The notes below the pieces were generated by a model. That model saw only the letters and a list, made by a program, of their open reading frames with translations, ran no database searches and was not told where the DNA came from. Source: Candidatus Omnitrophota bacterium (GTDB taxonomy: Bacteria; Omnitrophota; Gorgyraeia; Gygaellales; Profunditerraquicolaceae). Taken from it: a DNA stretch of 10,323 nucleotides. Location of the stretch: NCBI GenBank assembly GCA_017995695.1, contig JAGOIJ010000050.1:1-10323 (forward strand), read 5' to 3'. The translations under genes and the position numbers were made by a program. This document shows, one piece after another, positions 1 through 6,337 of this stretch; the first letter of the stretch is position 1, and the number at the start of each line of letters is the position of its first letter.

Positions 1-691
1 CAGATTCCTTGCGTTTATTATCTTGAAAAAAACAAAGACGTATGTTTTTGAGCGTAAGCCCCTCCAGCAGGCGCGGAAACGGTTCTTTCAGCACAAGCGG
101 GACTAGCCCGGGCCTTAAGACGCTGATCCGATGGCCCAAATGCTTGGCCATACACATCCCCTCACCCGTCGATCCAGTGGCTGCATAACTCATGCCTCCT
201 GTAGCCAGAATGACCCGATCGCCCGCAAGAATGCTGCCATCAGATAACACCACGCCTTGCAAGCGATCGCCTTTGACACTGACATCTTTGGTTGCCGTCT
301 TCATTCGCACATCAACCTTAGCATGCCTTAATGCATGCTCAAGCGCCTTAACCACACTCGATGATTTATCACTCACCGGGAATACACGGCCCTGCCGTTC
401 TACTTTCATAGCCACGCCACGGGACTGAAAAAAATCAACCAGTTGTACATGGAAAAATGCCTTGAAGGCATCGCGTAAAAATGCGCTGGTATGGGAAAAA
501 CGAGAGAGGAATACATCAAGGTCGCAGGCATTGGTAAGATTGCAGCGACCTTTACCGCTTAAAAGGAGCTTCTTACCAAGACATGAATTTTTTTCTAAAA
601 GAAGTACGTTTCCGCCGGCAGACGCTGCCTGAATTGCCGCCATCATCCCTGCAGGGCCCGCGCCAACAACGATTATTCTTTTCGCATCCAC
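1..691 (-). CDS. HI0933-family NAD(P)/FAD-dependent oxidoreductase, partial (C-terminus beyond left edge)
   Basis: Flavoprotein of the HI0933 (YhiN-like, 'aminoacetone oxidase family FAD-binding enzyme') group; the physiological substrate of this family is not settled. The visible 230 residues begin with a Rossmann dinucleotide-binding motif (G10-A-G12-P-A-G15) followed by an acidic ending strand (LLLEK, 30-34). They also show the family hallmarks LLLSGKGRCNLTN (42-54), GRVFP (101-105) and ATGGMSYAATGSTGEG (163-178). Family members are about 400 residues, so roughly the last 170 lie off the left edge. The start is a GTG at 691-689 that shares its first G with the last base of the pyrE TAG stop (TAGTG); no in-frame ATG lies nearby. 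An AAAGGA sits 12 nt upstream inside pyrE, somewhat far for a Shine-Dalgarno. The overlap implies co-transcription and translational coupling with pyrE. Family assignment is firm; function is not. Confidence 0.9.
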   Translation of the reverse strand, partial: MDAKRIIVVGAGPAGMMAAIQAASAGGNVLLLEKNSCLGKKLLLSGKGRCNLTNACDLDVFLSRFSHTSAFLRDAFKAFFHVQLVDFFQSRGVAMKVERQGRVFPVSDKSSSVVKALEHALRHAKVDVRMKTATKDVSVKGDRLQGVVLSDGSILAGDRVILATGGMSYAATGSTGEGMCMAKHLGHRISVLRPGLVPLVLKEPFPRLLEGLTLKNIRLCFFQDNKRKES

Positions 692-1248
692 TACAGACCA
701 AAATCCTTTATGGTAAATATTGAATCGAGCCTTAATCCTTTGCGGGCAAGATTTTCTGTGGCGCCCTCACAACGGTCGATAATGACCAGGCATCGATCGA
801 TAACCACCCCTGTCTGCGCAAGGGCCTCCTGCGCCTCAAGAAGGGCTTTTCCAGTTGTGGCGACATCATCCACTAACAGAACGCGGCTGCCTCGTGCGAG
901 CGCTGGCCCTTCAACCTGTCGTTGCGTGCCGTGTTCCTTGGCTGCCTTACGCACAATAAAGGTAGGCATAGGCTTACCTTGCAGGTAACTAAGCGCAGCA
1001 ACTGCACCCACGATGGGATCAGCTCCCAGCGTTGGCCCGCCGATTGCATCTATTTTTTCCCCTTTGACTAAATCTAACATAAGCGTAGCTACGAGAAAAG
1101 CACCCTCTGGCGTCAAGGTAATCACTCTTCCATCTAGATAGTAGTTACTTTTCTTGCCTGAAGAAAGAGTGAAGTCGCCGCGCTTAAGCGCCTGGCGCTC
1201 AAGCAAGGTAAACAATTGAGATTTAAGGTTGGAAAAAGTCTGTTCCAT
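691..1248 (-). CDS. pyrE: Orotate phosphoribosyltransferase
   Basis: Cytosolic enzyme of de novo pyrimidine synthesis that joins orotate to PRPP to give orotidine 5'-phosphate. The 185-residue length is normal for short bacterial PyrE. Seen in the protein: RGDFTLSSGKKSNYYLDGR (23-41) at the N-terminal substrate region, GGPTLGADPIVGA (70-82), the flexible catalytic loop FIVRKAAKEHGT (97-108), and the PRPP-binding motif VLLVDDVATTGKA (123-135). The ATG at 1248 is the only reasonable start: an in-frame TAG lies at 1266-1264 with no start codon in between. There is no Shine-Dalgarno. A near-consensus promoter ends 9 nt before the ATG, so the mRNA is expected to be leaderless or to have a 2-4 nt leader. 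The gene is first in a small operon with the HI0933-type flavoprotein, which starts on its stop codon. Confidence 0.97.
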   Translation of the reverse strand: MEQTFSNLKSQLFTLLERQALKRGDFTLSSGKKSNYYLDGRVITLTPEGAFLVATLMLDLVKGEKIDAIGGPTLGADPIVGAVAALSYLQGKPMPTFIVRKAAKEHGTQRQVEGPALARGSRVLLVDDVATTGKALLEAQEALAQTGVVIDRCLVIIDRCEGATENLARKGLRLDSIFTIKDFGL

Positions 1249-1257
1249 AGGTAGATT

Positions 1258-1286
1258 ATTGTACTATCTTGAGCAGTAGATGTCAA
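1258..1286 (-). promoter_or_regulatory. Sigma70-type promoter for pyrE
   Basis: Read on the minus strand: TTGACA (1286-1281), a 17-nt spacer, and TACAAT (1263-1258). This is a perfect -35 and a 5/6 -10 at optimal spacing. The -10 box ends 9 nt before the pyrE ATG (1248), which puts the expected transcription start around 1251-1252. Transcript start and use are inferred, not shown. Confidence 0.82.
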
Positions 1287-1345
1287 ATATATTGCGGTGT
1301 TACAACGAGTCATGGCGAATAGCAATGTTATTACGCTCTCCCTTA

Positions 1346-1510
1346 GTGTCATTGTGGGGAGCGCTCACTTGTGTCATTGCGAGGAGCGAAGCGACGAAAC
1401 AATCCCGAAGGTTGCGAGGACTCAAGGACGAAGCAATCAAAGATTGAGATTGCTTCGCCCCCTGCGGGGGCTCGCAATGACACATGGGCTAAAGCCCTCG
1501 CAATGACACA
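1346..1510. repeat. Nested palindromic intergenic repeat (REP/MITE-like)
   Basis: The inner arms GTGTCATTGCGAG (1371-1383) and CTCGCAATGACAC (1471-1483) are perfect inverted repeats of 13 bp. A diverged outer copy of the left arm lies at 1346-1363 (16 of 18 bases match 1371-1388). An outer copy of the right arm, CTCGCAATGACACA, lies at 1497-1510 and is identical to 1471-1484. Inside are a 10-bp perfect hairpin (CGAAGCAATC 1429-1438 / GATTGCTTCG 1448-1457), a GCCCCC-TGC-GGGGGC hairpin (1457-1471) and GGGCT-AA-AGCCC (1486-1497). The unit appears to be 'GTCATTGCGAG - variable hairpin - CGAAGCAATC', present in two facing copies with degenerate extras. It resembles palindromic repeats that I recognise as common between genes in many bacterial genomes. 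No transposase is present and no target-site duplication is evident. In the remaining parts of the 1249-1577 gap (1287-1345 and 1511-1540) I see nothing further. Confidence 0.85.
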
Positions 1511-1540
1511 AAACGCACAATTCATTATTGTGTTTTCGTT

Positions 1541-1569
1541 TTGACAAAACAGGCTTTACCTGTTATCAT
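1541..1569 (+). promoter_or_regulatory. Sigma70-type promoter with extended -10 for comF-lptF-lptG
   Basis: TTGACA (1541-1546), a 17-nt spacer, and TATCAT (1564-1569), preceded by TGT (1561-1563), which forms an extended -10 (TGn). The -10 ends 8 nt before the comF ATG at 1578, so transcription should begin at about 1575-1577, essentially on the start codon. This is the only promoter-like sequence I find ahead of the three-gene plus-strand operon. Confidence 0.82.
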
Positions 1570-1577
1570 ACTGCATT

Positions 1578-2306
1578 ATGTGGCAAGCGCTCAAGCAAGG
1601 GCTTACTGATATTTTCTACCCGAAAGTATGCCTTACCTGCGGCGACAGTCTTTCGCGTAAACCAGCCAAAGATCAATTCGTCTGTCTTGAATGCTGGGGA
1701 AAGATTAAGATCAACACGCCGCCGTTTTGCCATTTTTGCGGAAGAAAGCTCGATCGCATAAGGATAGCAAAGCATCTCTGTCGCGCTTGTCTTAAAAAGC
1801 ATGTTTCGTTTGACCGCGCCTTTTGCCCCTGCGAATATAGCGGCGTACTTAAAGATCTGATACACGCCTTCAAATATCAAGGGAAAGATTACCTGGGAGA
1901 ACCATTAAGCACGCTTATGATCAATCATATTAAAGAATACAACCTGCCGATACAGTATCTGGACGCGATTGTTCCGGTTCCGCTGCACAGCGCCAAATTA
2001 CGCGAACGCGAATTCAATCAGGCCGCGGTTTTGTCGCATTGTATTGGCAAGGCATTCAACAAACAAGTAGCGGATCAGGTCCTTATCAGGAACCGCCCTA
2101 CCAAAACTCAGACCGACCTGACGCCATGCGAACGGACAGAGAATGTCAGGGAAAGTTTTTCGGTCGTGCATCAAGATGCTATTCGGCAAAAACACCTCCT
2201 CCTGGTTGATGATGTGCTCACCACTGCTGCTACCTCATCCGAAGCAGCAGGCGCTTTAAAACGCGCTGGCGCAGGAATGGTGTTCGTGCTTGCCTTAGCA
2301 AATTAA
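1578..2306 (+). CDS. comF: ComF family protein (Zn-finger plus phosphoribosyltransferase-like domain)
   Basis: Homologue of ComF/ComFC/GntX, cytoplasmic proteins linked to natural transformation and DNA uptake, with a type I phosphoribosyltransferase fold. The 242 residues are typical of the family. The N-terminal domain has paired cysteines for zinc: C18/C21, C36/C39, C51/C54 and C68/C71. Next come the family motifs YSGVLKDLIHAFKYQG (87-102), VPVPLH (132-137), REREFNQA (142-149) and RNRPTKTQTDLTPCERTENV (171-190). The PRPP-loop motif LLLVDDVLTTAAT (207-219) is near the C-terminus. The ATG at 1578 is the only available start: an in-frame TGA lies at 1542-1544 with no start between, and the N-terminus (DIFYPKVCLTCG) aligns with the family. 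There is no Shine-Dalgarno and the mRNA should be leaderless. It is followed after 2 nt by lptF. ComF proteins also occur in bacteria not known to be competent, so the uptake role is inference. Confidence 0.94.
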   Translation: MWQALKQGLTDIFYPKVCLTCGDSLSRKPAKDQFVCLECWGKIKINTPPFCHFCGRKLDRIRIAKHLCRACLKKHVSFDRAFCPCEYSGVLKDLIHAFKYQGKDYLGEPLSTLMINHIKEYNLPIQYLDAIVPVPLHSAKLREREFNQAAVLSHCIGKAFNKQVADQVLIRNRPTKTQTDLTPCERTENVRESFSVVHQDAIRQKHLLLVDDVLTTAATSSEAAGALKRAGAGMVFVLALAN

Positions 2307-2308
2307 CC

Positions 2309-3406
2309 ATGAAAATCCTTCGCTCTTATTTTTTAAAAGAATTTATTGGGCCGTTTTTCCTCTCACTCGGCGTACTGACCTTTGTCATGCTCTTGGGAAA
2401 TCTTGCGCAGATCGCCAATATGGTAATCAATAAGGGGGTCGACATTGTCAGCGTGACCAAACTTTTTCTCTTTATGATCCCTTATCTTTTAATCTACACC
2501 TTCCCCATAGCGACACTGGCAGCGACACTGTTATCTCTCGGCAGGCTCTCCAGCGACAATGAAATCTTAGCCATCAAGGCAAGCGGGATTAACCTTTTCT
2601 TCTTGATTATCCCTCTTTTGGTTGTCGGTTTAATCTTAAGCCTGATCTTGGTTGTCTTTAGCGACCGCGTCATCCCTTACACGCACTTTGCCTCTCGAAA
2701 AACCCTTATGGAGATCGGCATCAAAAATCCGACGGCAGCATTTGAGCCTGGAGTCTTTATCAACTCCTTTGAAAAATATGTGCTTTTTATTTATCGCATC
2801 GAAGACAATAAACTCATTAACGTGCGCATTTACGAACCGCAAGGCGAAGGAAAACCAACCCGCACGATCATTGCCAAGCGCGGTGAGTTTATCGCTATTC
2901 CCGAAAAGAAAATCGTTAAACTTAAATTGATCGATGGCACTGCAGATGAGCCAGATCCAGAAAAACCAACCCAATTCTATAAACTTAATTTTAAAACGTA
3001 CTTCATGACCCTGAATCTAGCCAAGATGCAAAACAAAGGGCCGATTGAGAAAAAGCCAAAAGATATGACCATTATGGAACTTAAGCAAGAAGCCGGACGG
3101 CTCACCCGCGAAGGCATCAGCCCTGCCCCCATCATCACGCAAATCCATGAAAAGATATCGCTTGCCTTCTCCTGCCTGGTCTTTATCTTGCTTGGCTCAT
3201 CGCTGGCAATTATTACGCGGCGCCGGCAAAAATCCCTTAACTTCGGCATGTCCTTTGCAATTGTAGGACTGTATTATCTATTGTTAATGGGCGCCGAAGC
3301 GCTTAGTCTTCAAGGCCATATGAATCCTGCTTTGGCAATGTGGCTACCCAATATTCTCTTTGGCCTTATCGGATCAATCCTTTTAATTCGCTTATGCGCA
3401 TACTAG
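2309..3406 (+). CDS. lptF: LPS export ABC transporter permease LptF (YjgP/YjgQ family)
   Basis: Inner-membrane subunit of the LptB2FG transporter that extracts lipopolysaccharide and feeds it to the periplasmic Lpt bridge. The 365 residues show the family layout. Three N-terminal membrane segments (about 13-36, 51-77 and 94-117) are followed by a soluble periplasmic region of about 160 residues. Three C-terminal segments (about 283-302, 312-332 and 340-362) complete the protein. LGRLSSDNEILAIKASGI (77-94) is the cytoplasmic coupling region after TM2 that contacts the LptB ATPase in this family. The ATG at 2309 follows the comF stop by 2 nt with no Shine-Dalgarno, so translation probably depends on coupling to comF. 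The last 13 nt overlap lptG. Which of the two paralogues is F and which is G rests on gene order and end motifs and is less sure than the family. lptB, lptC and lptA are not in this window. Confidence 0.92.
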   Translation: MKILRSYFLKEFIGPFFLSLGVLTFVMLLGNLAQIANMVINKGVDIVSVTKLFLFMIPYLLIYTFPIATLAATLLSLGRLSSDNEILAIKASGINLFFLIIPLLVVGLILSLILVVFSDRVIPYTHFASRKTLMEIGIKNPTAAFEPGVFINSFEKYVLFIYRIEDNKLINVRIYEPQGEGKPTRTIIAKRGEFIAIPEKKIVKLKLIDGTADEPDPEKPTQFYKLNFKTYFMTLNLAKMQNKGPIEKKPKDMTIMELKQEAGRLTREGISPAPIITQIHEKISLAFSCLVFILLGSSLAIITRRRQKSLNFGMSFAIVGLYYLLLMGAEALSLQGHMNPALAMWLPNILFGLIGSILLIRLCAY

Positions 3407-4491
3407 ACCGCTACATTCTAAAATCAACCCTTGGCTTATTCTTTGGTTGCCTGTTTCTGTTTATATTTCTTTACGTAATTATCGATCTCTTCGGCATTTT
3501 AAAAGATATCCTTGAACATAAAACACCCTTGCGTCTTGTCATTGAATATTACCTTTTATTCTTGCCAGTCATCTTTGTGCAGGTCTCCCCGATTGCCTGC
3601 CTCATCTCAACGCTTTACACATTTGGAAAGCTGAATCGCACGAATGAGATCATTGCCATGCGCGCTTCAGGATTAAGTATTTTCCAGATTTCGAAAACCG
3701 TGATTATTTTTGGGGCAATTGTTTCAATGCTCATCTTCTGGGTTAATGATACCTTTGTGCCTCATTCGCTTGCCGTCGTTAGCAAAATTAAAAAACAAGT
3801 GGAAACGGGCCATAAGCCGCAGAACCAAAACCAGGCGCCCATAAACAACCTTGCTATGTATGGAGTCGGCAACAGACTCTTTTTTATTAACAAGTTTGTG
3901 CCGGCAAATAATACCATGGAGGGGATTATTATCTTAGAGCAGGATGAAAAACAGAATATCACCAGGAAAATTCTCGCAAATACAGGAGAGTTTAAAAACA
4001 ATATGTGGCGTTTTTATCAAAGCATCACGTATAATTTCAGCGCCAATGGGCAGATTAAGGGAGAGCCGCAGTTTTTAGAATCAGAGATCATGACCTTTCC
4101 TGAAACGCCGCAAGATTTTCTGACCCAACGCCAACGCCCAGAATTCATGAATATCGCAGAACTTGACAACTACCTTTGGAAACTTTCAAAAAGCGGCGCA
4201 ACCACGGCAATCCGCTCTTTTAAGGTTGACCTCTATCAGCGCTTTGCTTTTCCTTTTACCACGCTGATCATCACGCTATTAGCAATTCCTTTTTCCTTGA
4301 TGATTAAAAAACGCGCTGCGGTTCTTTCCTCGGTGGGCGTTGCGCTTTTGGTAGGATTTCTTTATTACGTATTTAATGAAGTAGGTATCGCCTTAGGTAA
4401 AGCAGGGGTATTAGCGCCCCTACTGTCTGCCTTTGCCAGCCACTTGATCGCTTTTATCACTGCCCTTCTGCTTATCACTGCGCTACCCTAG
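3394..4491 (+). CDS. lptG: LPS export ABC transporter permease LptG (YjgP/YjgQ family)
   Basis: Second membrane subunit of the LPS exporter, expected to pair with LptF. It is 365 residues from the ATG at 3394 (MRILDRYILK, the usual start motif of LptG proteins). Membrane segments lie at about 12-34, 53-78 and 102-118, then a periplasmic beta-rich region (about 120-280), then 285-303, 309-330 and 340-362. The coupling region FGKLNRTNEIIAMRASGL (77-94) follows TM2. YQRFAFPFTTLIITLLAIPF (281-300) matches the conserved stretch entering TM4. The reading frame is open 54 nt further upstream, but that extension lies within lptF and is not conserved-looking, so I use 3394. The gene overlaps the lptF 3' end by 13 nt with no Shine-Dalgarno, which suggests coupled translation. 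The TAG stop lies inside the 3' end of the convergent alr gene, a 9-nt overlap. Confidence 0.93.
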   Translation: MRILDRYILKSTLGLFFGCLFLFIFLYVIIDLFGILKDILEHKTPLRLVIEYYLLFLPVIFVQVSPIACLISTLYTFGKLNRTNEIIAMRASGLSIFQISKTVIIFGAIVSMLIFWVNDTFVPHSLAVVSKIKKQVETGHKPQNQNQAPINNLAMYGVGNRLFFINKFVPANNTMEGIIILEQDEKQNITRKILANTGEFKNNMWRFYQSITYNFSANGQIKGEPQFLESEIMTFPETPQDFLTQRQRPEFMNIAELDNYLWKLSKSGATTAIRSFKVDLYQRFAFPFTTLIITLLAIPFSLMIKKRAAVLSSVGVALLVGFLYYVFNEVGIALGKAGVLAPLLSAFASHLIAFITALLLITALP

Positions 4492-5613
4492 ATATATCCG
4501 GGGGATGCGGCTACCTAATCCACATACGATTTCATAGGGAATCGTATCGGCAAGAAAAGCAAGCTCTTCTGCGCTGATACGCTGCCTTCCCTGAGATCCG
4601 ATTAACACAACTTCATCGCCGATACTAACCGGAAAACTACCCACATCAACCATGATTTGATCCATGCAAACCCTGCCGCTTATCTTAAATCGCTTACCCC
4701 GGATCAACACCGACGCCTTATTAGAAAGATTCCTTGGATAGCCATCCCCATAACCAATAGGCAACGTAACGATTGTCGTTGCGCGCTTTGTCGTATACGT
4801 ATGGCCATAACTGATGCCGCTTCCTTTTGGCACGCGCTTCATATACACTATTCTTGTCTTAAGGCTAAGCGCTGGCTTAAGCGAAAGTGAAACGCGCATG
4901 GCCTGCGAAGGCTTTAAGCCATAAACGATGAGACCGGGCCTTACCATTGTCTTATGGCTGTGCCTGAATCTGACCGCACCCATGCTATTTGCGCAATGCA
5001 ATAAAGGAATATGCATTCCTGCATGCTTCAAGCGTTCAACGAGGCGGTTAAAAAGATCGAGCTGATGCATGGTAAAATGCTTATCCATATCCGCAAACGC
5101 AAAATGAGTGAACATCCCCTCAACCAAAAGATGACGGAACTGAAATATCTTTTTTACCAGGTGAAAGGCATCATAATGCAACACGCCAATTCTGCCCATG
5201 CCGGTATCAACCTTGATATGCACTTTACAGCGCTTATTCAACAAACGAGCCTTAGTGTTAAGCGCCCGCGCGAATTCTTCGGTGCATACAGTTGGAATAA
5301 GATTATACATGAAGAGCGGTTCAATATCCTTAGGCAGGATCATCCCCAGAATTAATATAGGTGCCCTTACCCCCGCAGAGCGCAAACGAATCCCCTCGTC
5401 AATGCTGGCTACCCCTAAATAATCCACGCCGCATTCGATAAGTCGCTTTGAGACAGGCACCAAGCCATGCCCATATGCATCTGCTTTGACCGTGGGCATG
5501 ATCTTGACGCCAGGGGCAATGAGCTTTTTGATCTGCTGTATGTTATGCTCAATGGCCTTAAGATTAATCTGGGCCCACGTCGGCCGGTATCCTATGTGTT
5601 GATTGTTGCGCAT
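4483..5613 (-). CDS. alr: Alanine racemase, PLP-dependent
   Basis: Converts L-alanine to D-alanine for peptidoglycan. The 376 residues match the usual length. Seen in order: the PLP-lysine motif TVKADAYGHG with K43 (41-50), VKVDTGMGRIG-type barrel motif with R140 (134-143), THF with H170, the catalytic tyrosine Y269 in GISYGHTY (266-273), LPIGYGDGYPR (284-294), and GRVCMDQIMVDVG (313-325), whose CMD contributes to the active site of the partner subunit. All key residues are present, so the enzyme should be active. The ATG at 5613 gives a normal N-terminus (YRPTWAQINLKAIEHN). A weak purine-rich stretch (GAGAG, about 9 nt upstream) is the only ribosome-site candidate; AAGGA lies 19 nt away. It follows tsaB by 43 nt filled with a heptad repeat and ends the minus-strand operon, overlapping the convergent lptG by 9 nt. 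Confidence 0.97.
   Translation of the reverse strand: MRNNQHIGYRPTWAQINLKAIEHNIQQIKKLIAPGVKIMPTVKADAYGHGLVPVSKRLIECGVDYLGVASIDEGIRLRSAGVRAPILILGMILPKDIEPLFMYNLIPTVCTEEFARALNTKARLLNKRCKVHIKVDTGMGRIGVLHYDAFHLVKKIFQFRHLLVEGMFTHFAFADMDKHFTMHQLDLFNRLVERLKHAGMHIPLLHCANSMGAVRFRHSHKTMVRPGLIVYGLKPSQAMRVSLSLKPALSLKTRIVYMKRVPKGSGISYGHTYTTKRATTIVTLPIGYGDGYPRNLSNKASVLIRGKRFKISGRVCMDQIMVDVGSFPVSIGDEVVLIGSQGRQRISAEELAFLADTIPYEIVCGLGSRIPRIYLG
4524..4547. other. Perfect 8-bp inverted repeat near the convergent gene ends
   Basis: ATACGATT (4524-4531) and AATCGTAT (4540-4547) can pair around an 8-nt loop, starting 33 nt past the lptG stop but within the alr coding sequence. No T-run follows on either strand, so it is not a standard intrinsic terminator. 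It encodes part of the conserved Alr stretch DTIPYEIVC and may simply reflect codon choice. Confidence 0.35.
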
Positions 5614-5619
5614 AGATTC

Positions 5620-5668
5620 TATCTCTCACTCGTCCTTACTCAATACTCTCAACTTACTACTTACTACT
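5620..5668 (-). repeat. Degenerate 7-nt tandem repeat in the tsaB-alr gap
   Basis: On the minus strand the sequence falls into 7-nt units: AGTAGTA, AGTAGTA, AGTTGAG, AGTATTG, AGTAAGG, ACGAGTG, AGAGATA. Five consecutive units begin AGT, and the whole tract is purine-rich with almost no C. The first two units are identical and supply the last codons and the TAG stop of tsaB (5659-5657), with a second in-frame TAA directly after. The last units run up to 6 nt before the alr ATG. The tract may act as an unstructured ribosome landing region, but that is inference. Confidence 0.6.
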
Positions 5669-6337
5669 TTTTCTAATCTGGCATTCTTTGGGATATAAAT
5701 ACATCGGCTCAAGCTTAAACGCGTTTGCATAGCTTGCCTGCTTGATACGCTCCAAAGCAAGCTGAATAATAGCATGGCCTTTCGGATACCAGCTATCTTT
5801 GTCCATAAGTATTGCTCCGGGAAGATGCTGGGCGAGCATATCGCGATAGATAGGAATAGCATCACCCAAGATATAAGCATTCGACTTTATGCTCTTGCAC
5901 GCTTGCGCACTATCAACGAGCTGATACGGACGAACACGCTTACAGACATGGTGGCGGACTTGATACAGGCTAGTATACACAAGATTGCGCTTTGCATCAA
6001 TGAACGGCGCCACATACCCATTTATTCCCAGCGCATTGAGAGCAAGAATATCAAGCGATGATATCCCTATCACCGGTTTTTGTAGAGCCCACGCCAAGCC
6101 TTTGATCGTCGCCAAGCCGATCCGTAAGCCGGTAAATGAACCAGGCCCTAGACCACAGGCAAAACAATTGACATCGGCAATATCCCAACCAAGAGCGCGC
6201 GCCAACCGCTCAATAGTTACCGTGATAACCGAAGAAAGCAGCCTGCCTACCTCAAGATGGTAACTGTATATCTTTTTCCCGTCATACAATCCCACCGCAA
6301 GCACTTTTGATGATGTATCAATGCCGATAAGTTTCAT
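5657..6337 (-). CDS. tsaB: tRNA threonylcarbamoyladenosine biosynthesis protein TsaB
   Basis: Scaffold partner of TsaD in the complex (TsaB-TsaD-TsaE) that adds threonylcarbamoyl to A37 of ANN-decoding tRNAs. The 226 residues show the ASKHA-fold features of the family: LIGIDTSSKVLAVGLYDG (3-20), CGLGPGSFTGLRIGLATIKGLAWAL (61-85), IGISSLDILA (90-99), DAKRNLVYTSLY (114-125) and a C-terminal PMYLYPKECQIRK (211-223). The His-Ser pair often seen after the second strand is not apparent here (LEVGRLLSSVI, 28-38). The ATG at 6337 lies within the tsaE 3' end (20-nt overlap), with no Shine-Dalgarno, so translation is probably coupled. The final residues KSSK and the stop are encoded by the heptad repeat. 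TsaD itself is not in the window. Confidence 0.94.
   Translation of the reverse strand: MKLIGIDTSSKVLAVGLYDGKKIYSYHLEVGRLLSSVITVTIERLARALGWDIADVNCFACGLGPGSFTGLRIGLATIKGLAWALQKPVIGISSLDILALNALGINGYVAPFIDAKRNLVYTSLYQVRHHVCKRVRPYQLVDSAQACKSIKSNAYILGDAIPIYRDMLAQHLPGAILMDKDSWYPKGHAIIQLALERIKQASYANAFKLEPMYLYPKECQIRKSSK

Noticed and set aside
1297..1506. Open reading frames on both strands across the 1297-1506 gap
   Set aside because: They lie in the palindromic repeat, have low-complexity repeat-derived peptides, match no family I know, and have no promoter or ribosome site of their own.
1346..1510. CRISPR array
   Set aside because: The repeated units are inverted and nested with no regular spacers, and no cas gene is present.
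1249..1577. Riboswitch or attenuator ahead of pyrE or comF
   Set aside because: The promoters lie so close to the start codons that no leader RNA is left to hold one.
3340..3393. 18-residue N-terminal extension of LptG
   Set aside because: The extension lies within lptF, and MRILDRYILK is the usual LptG start.
5011..5355. 114-codon plus-strand frame opposite alr
   Set aside because: It is antisense to well-conserved alr codons, and its peptide looks like a composition artefact with no domain.
5614..5645. Promoter directly before alr (TTGAGT-16-TAGAAT)
   Set aside because: The would-be -10 ends 2 nt before the ATG, which would place the transcript start inside the gene, and both boxes fall in the heptad repeat.
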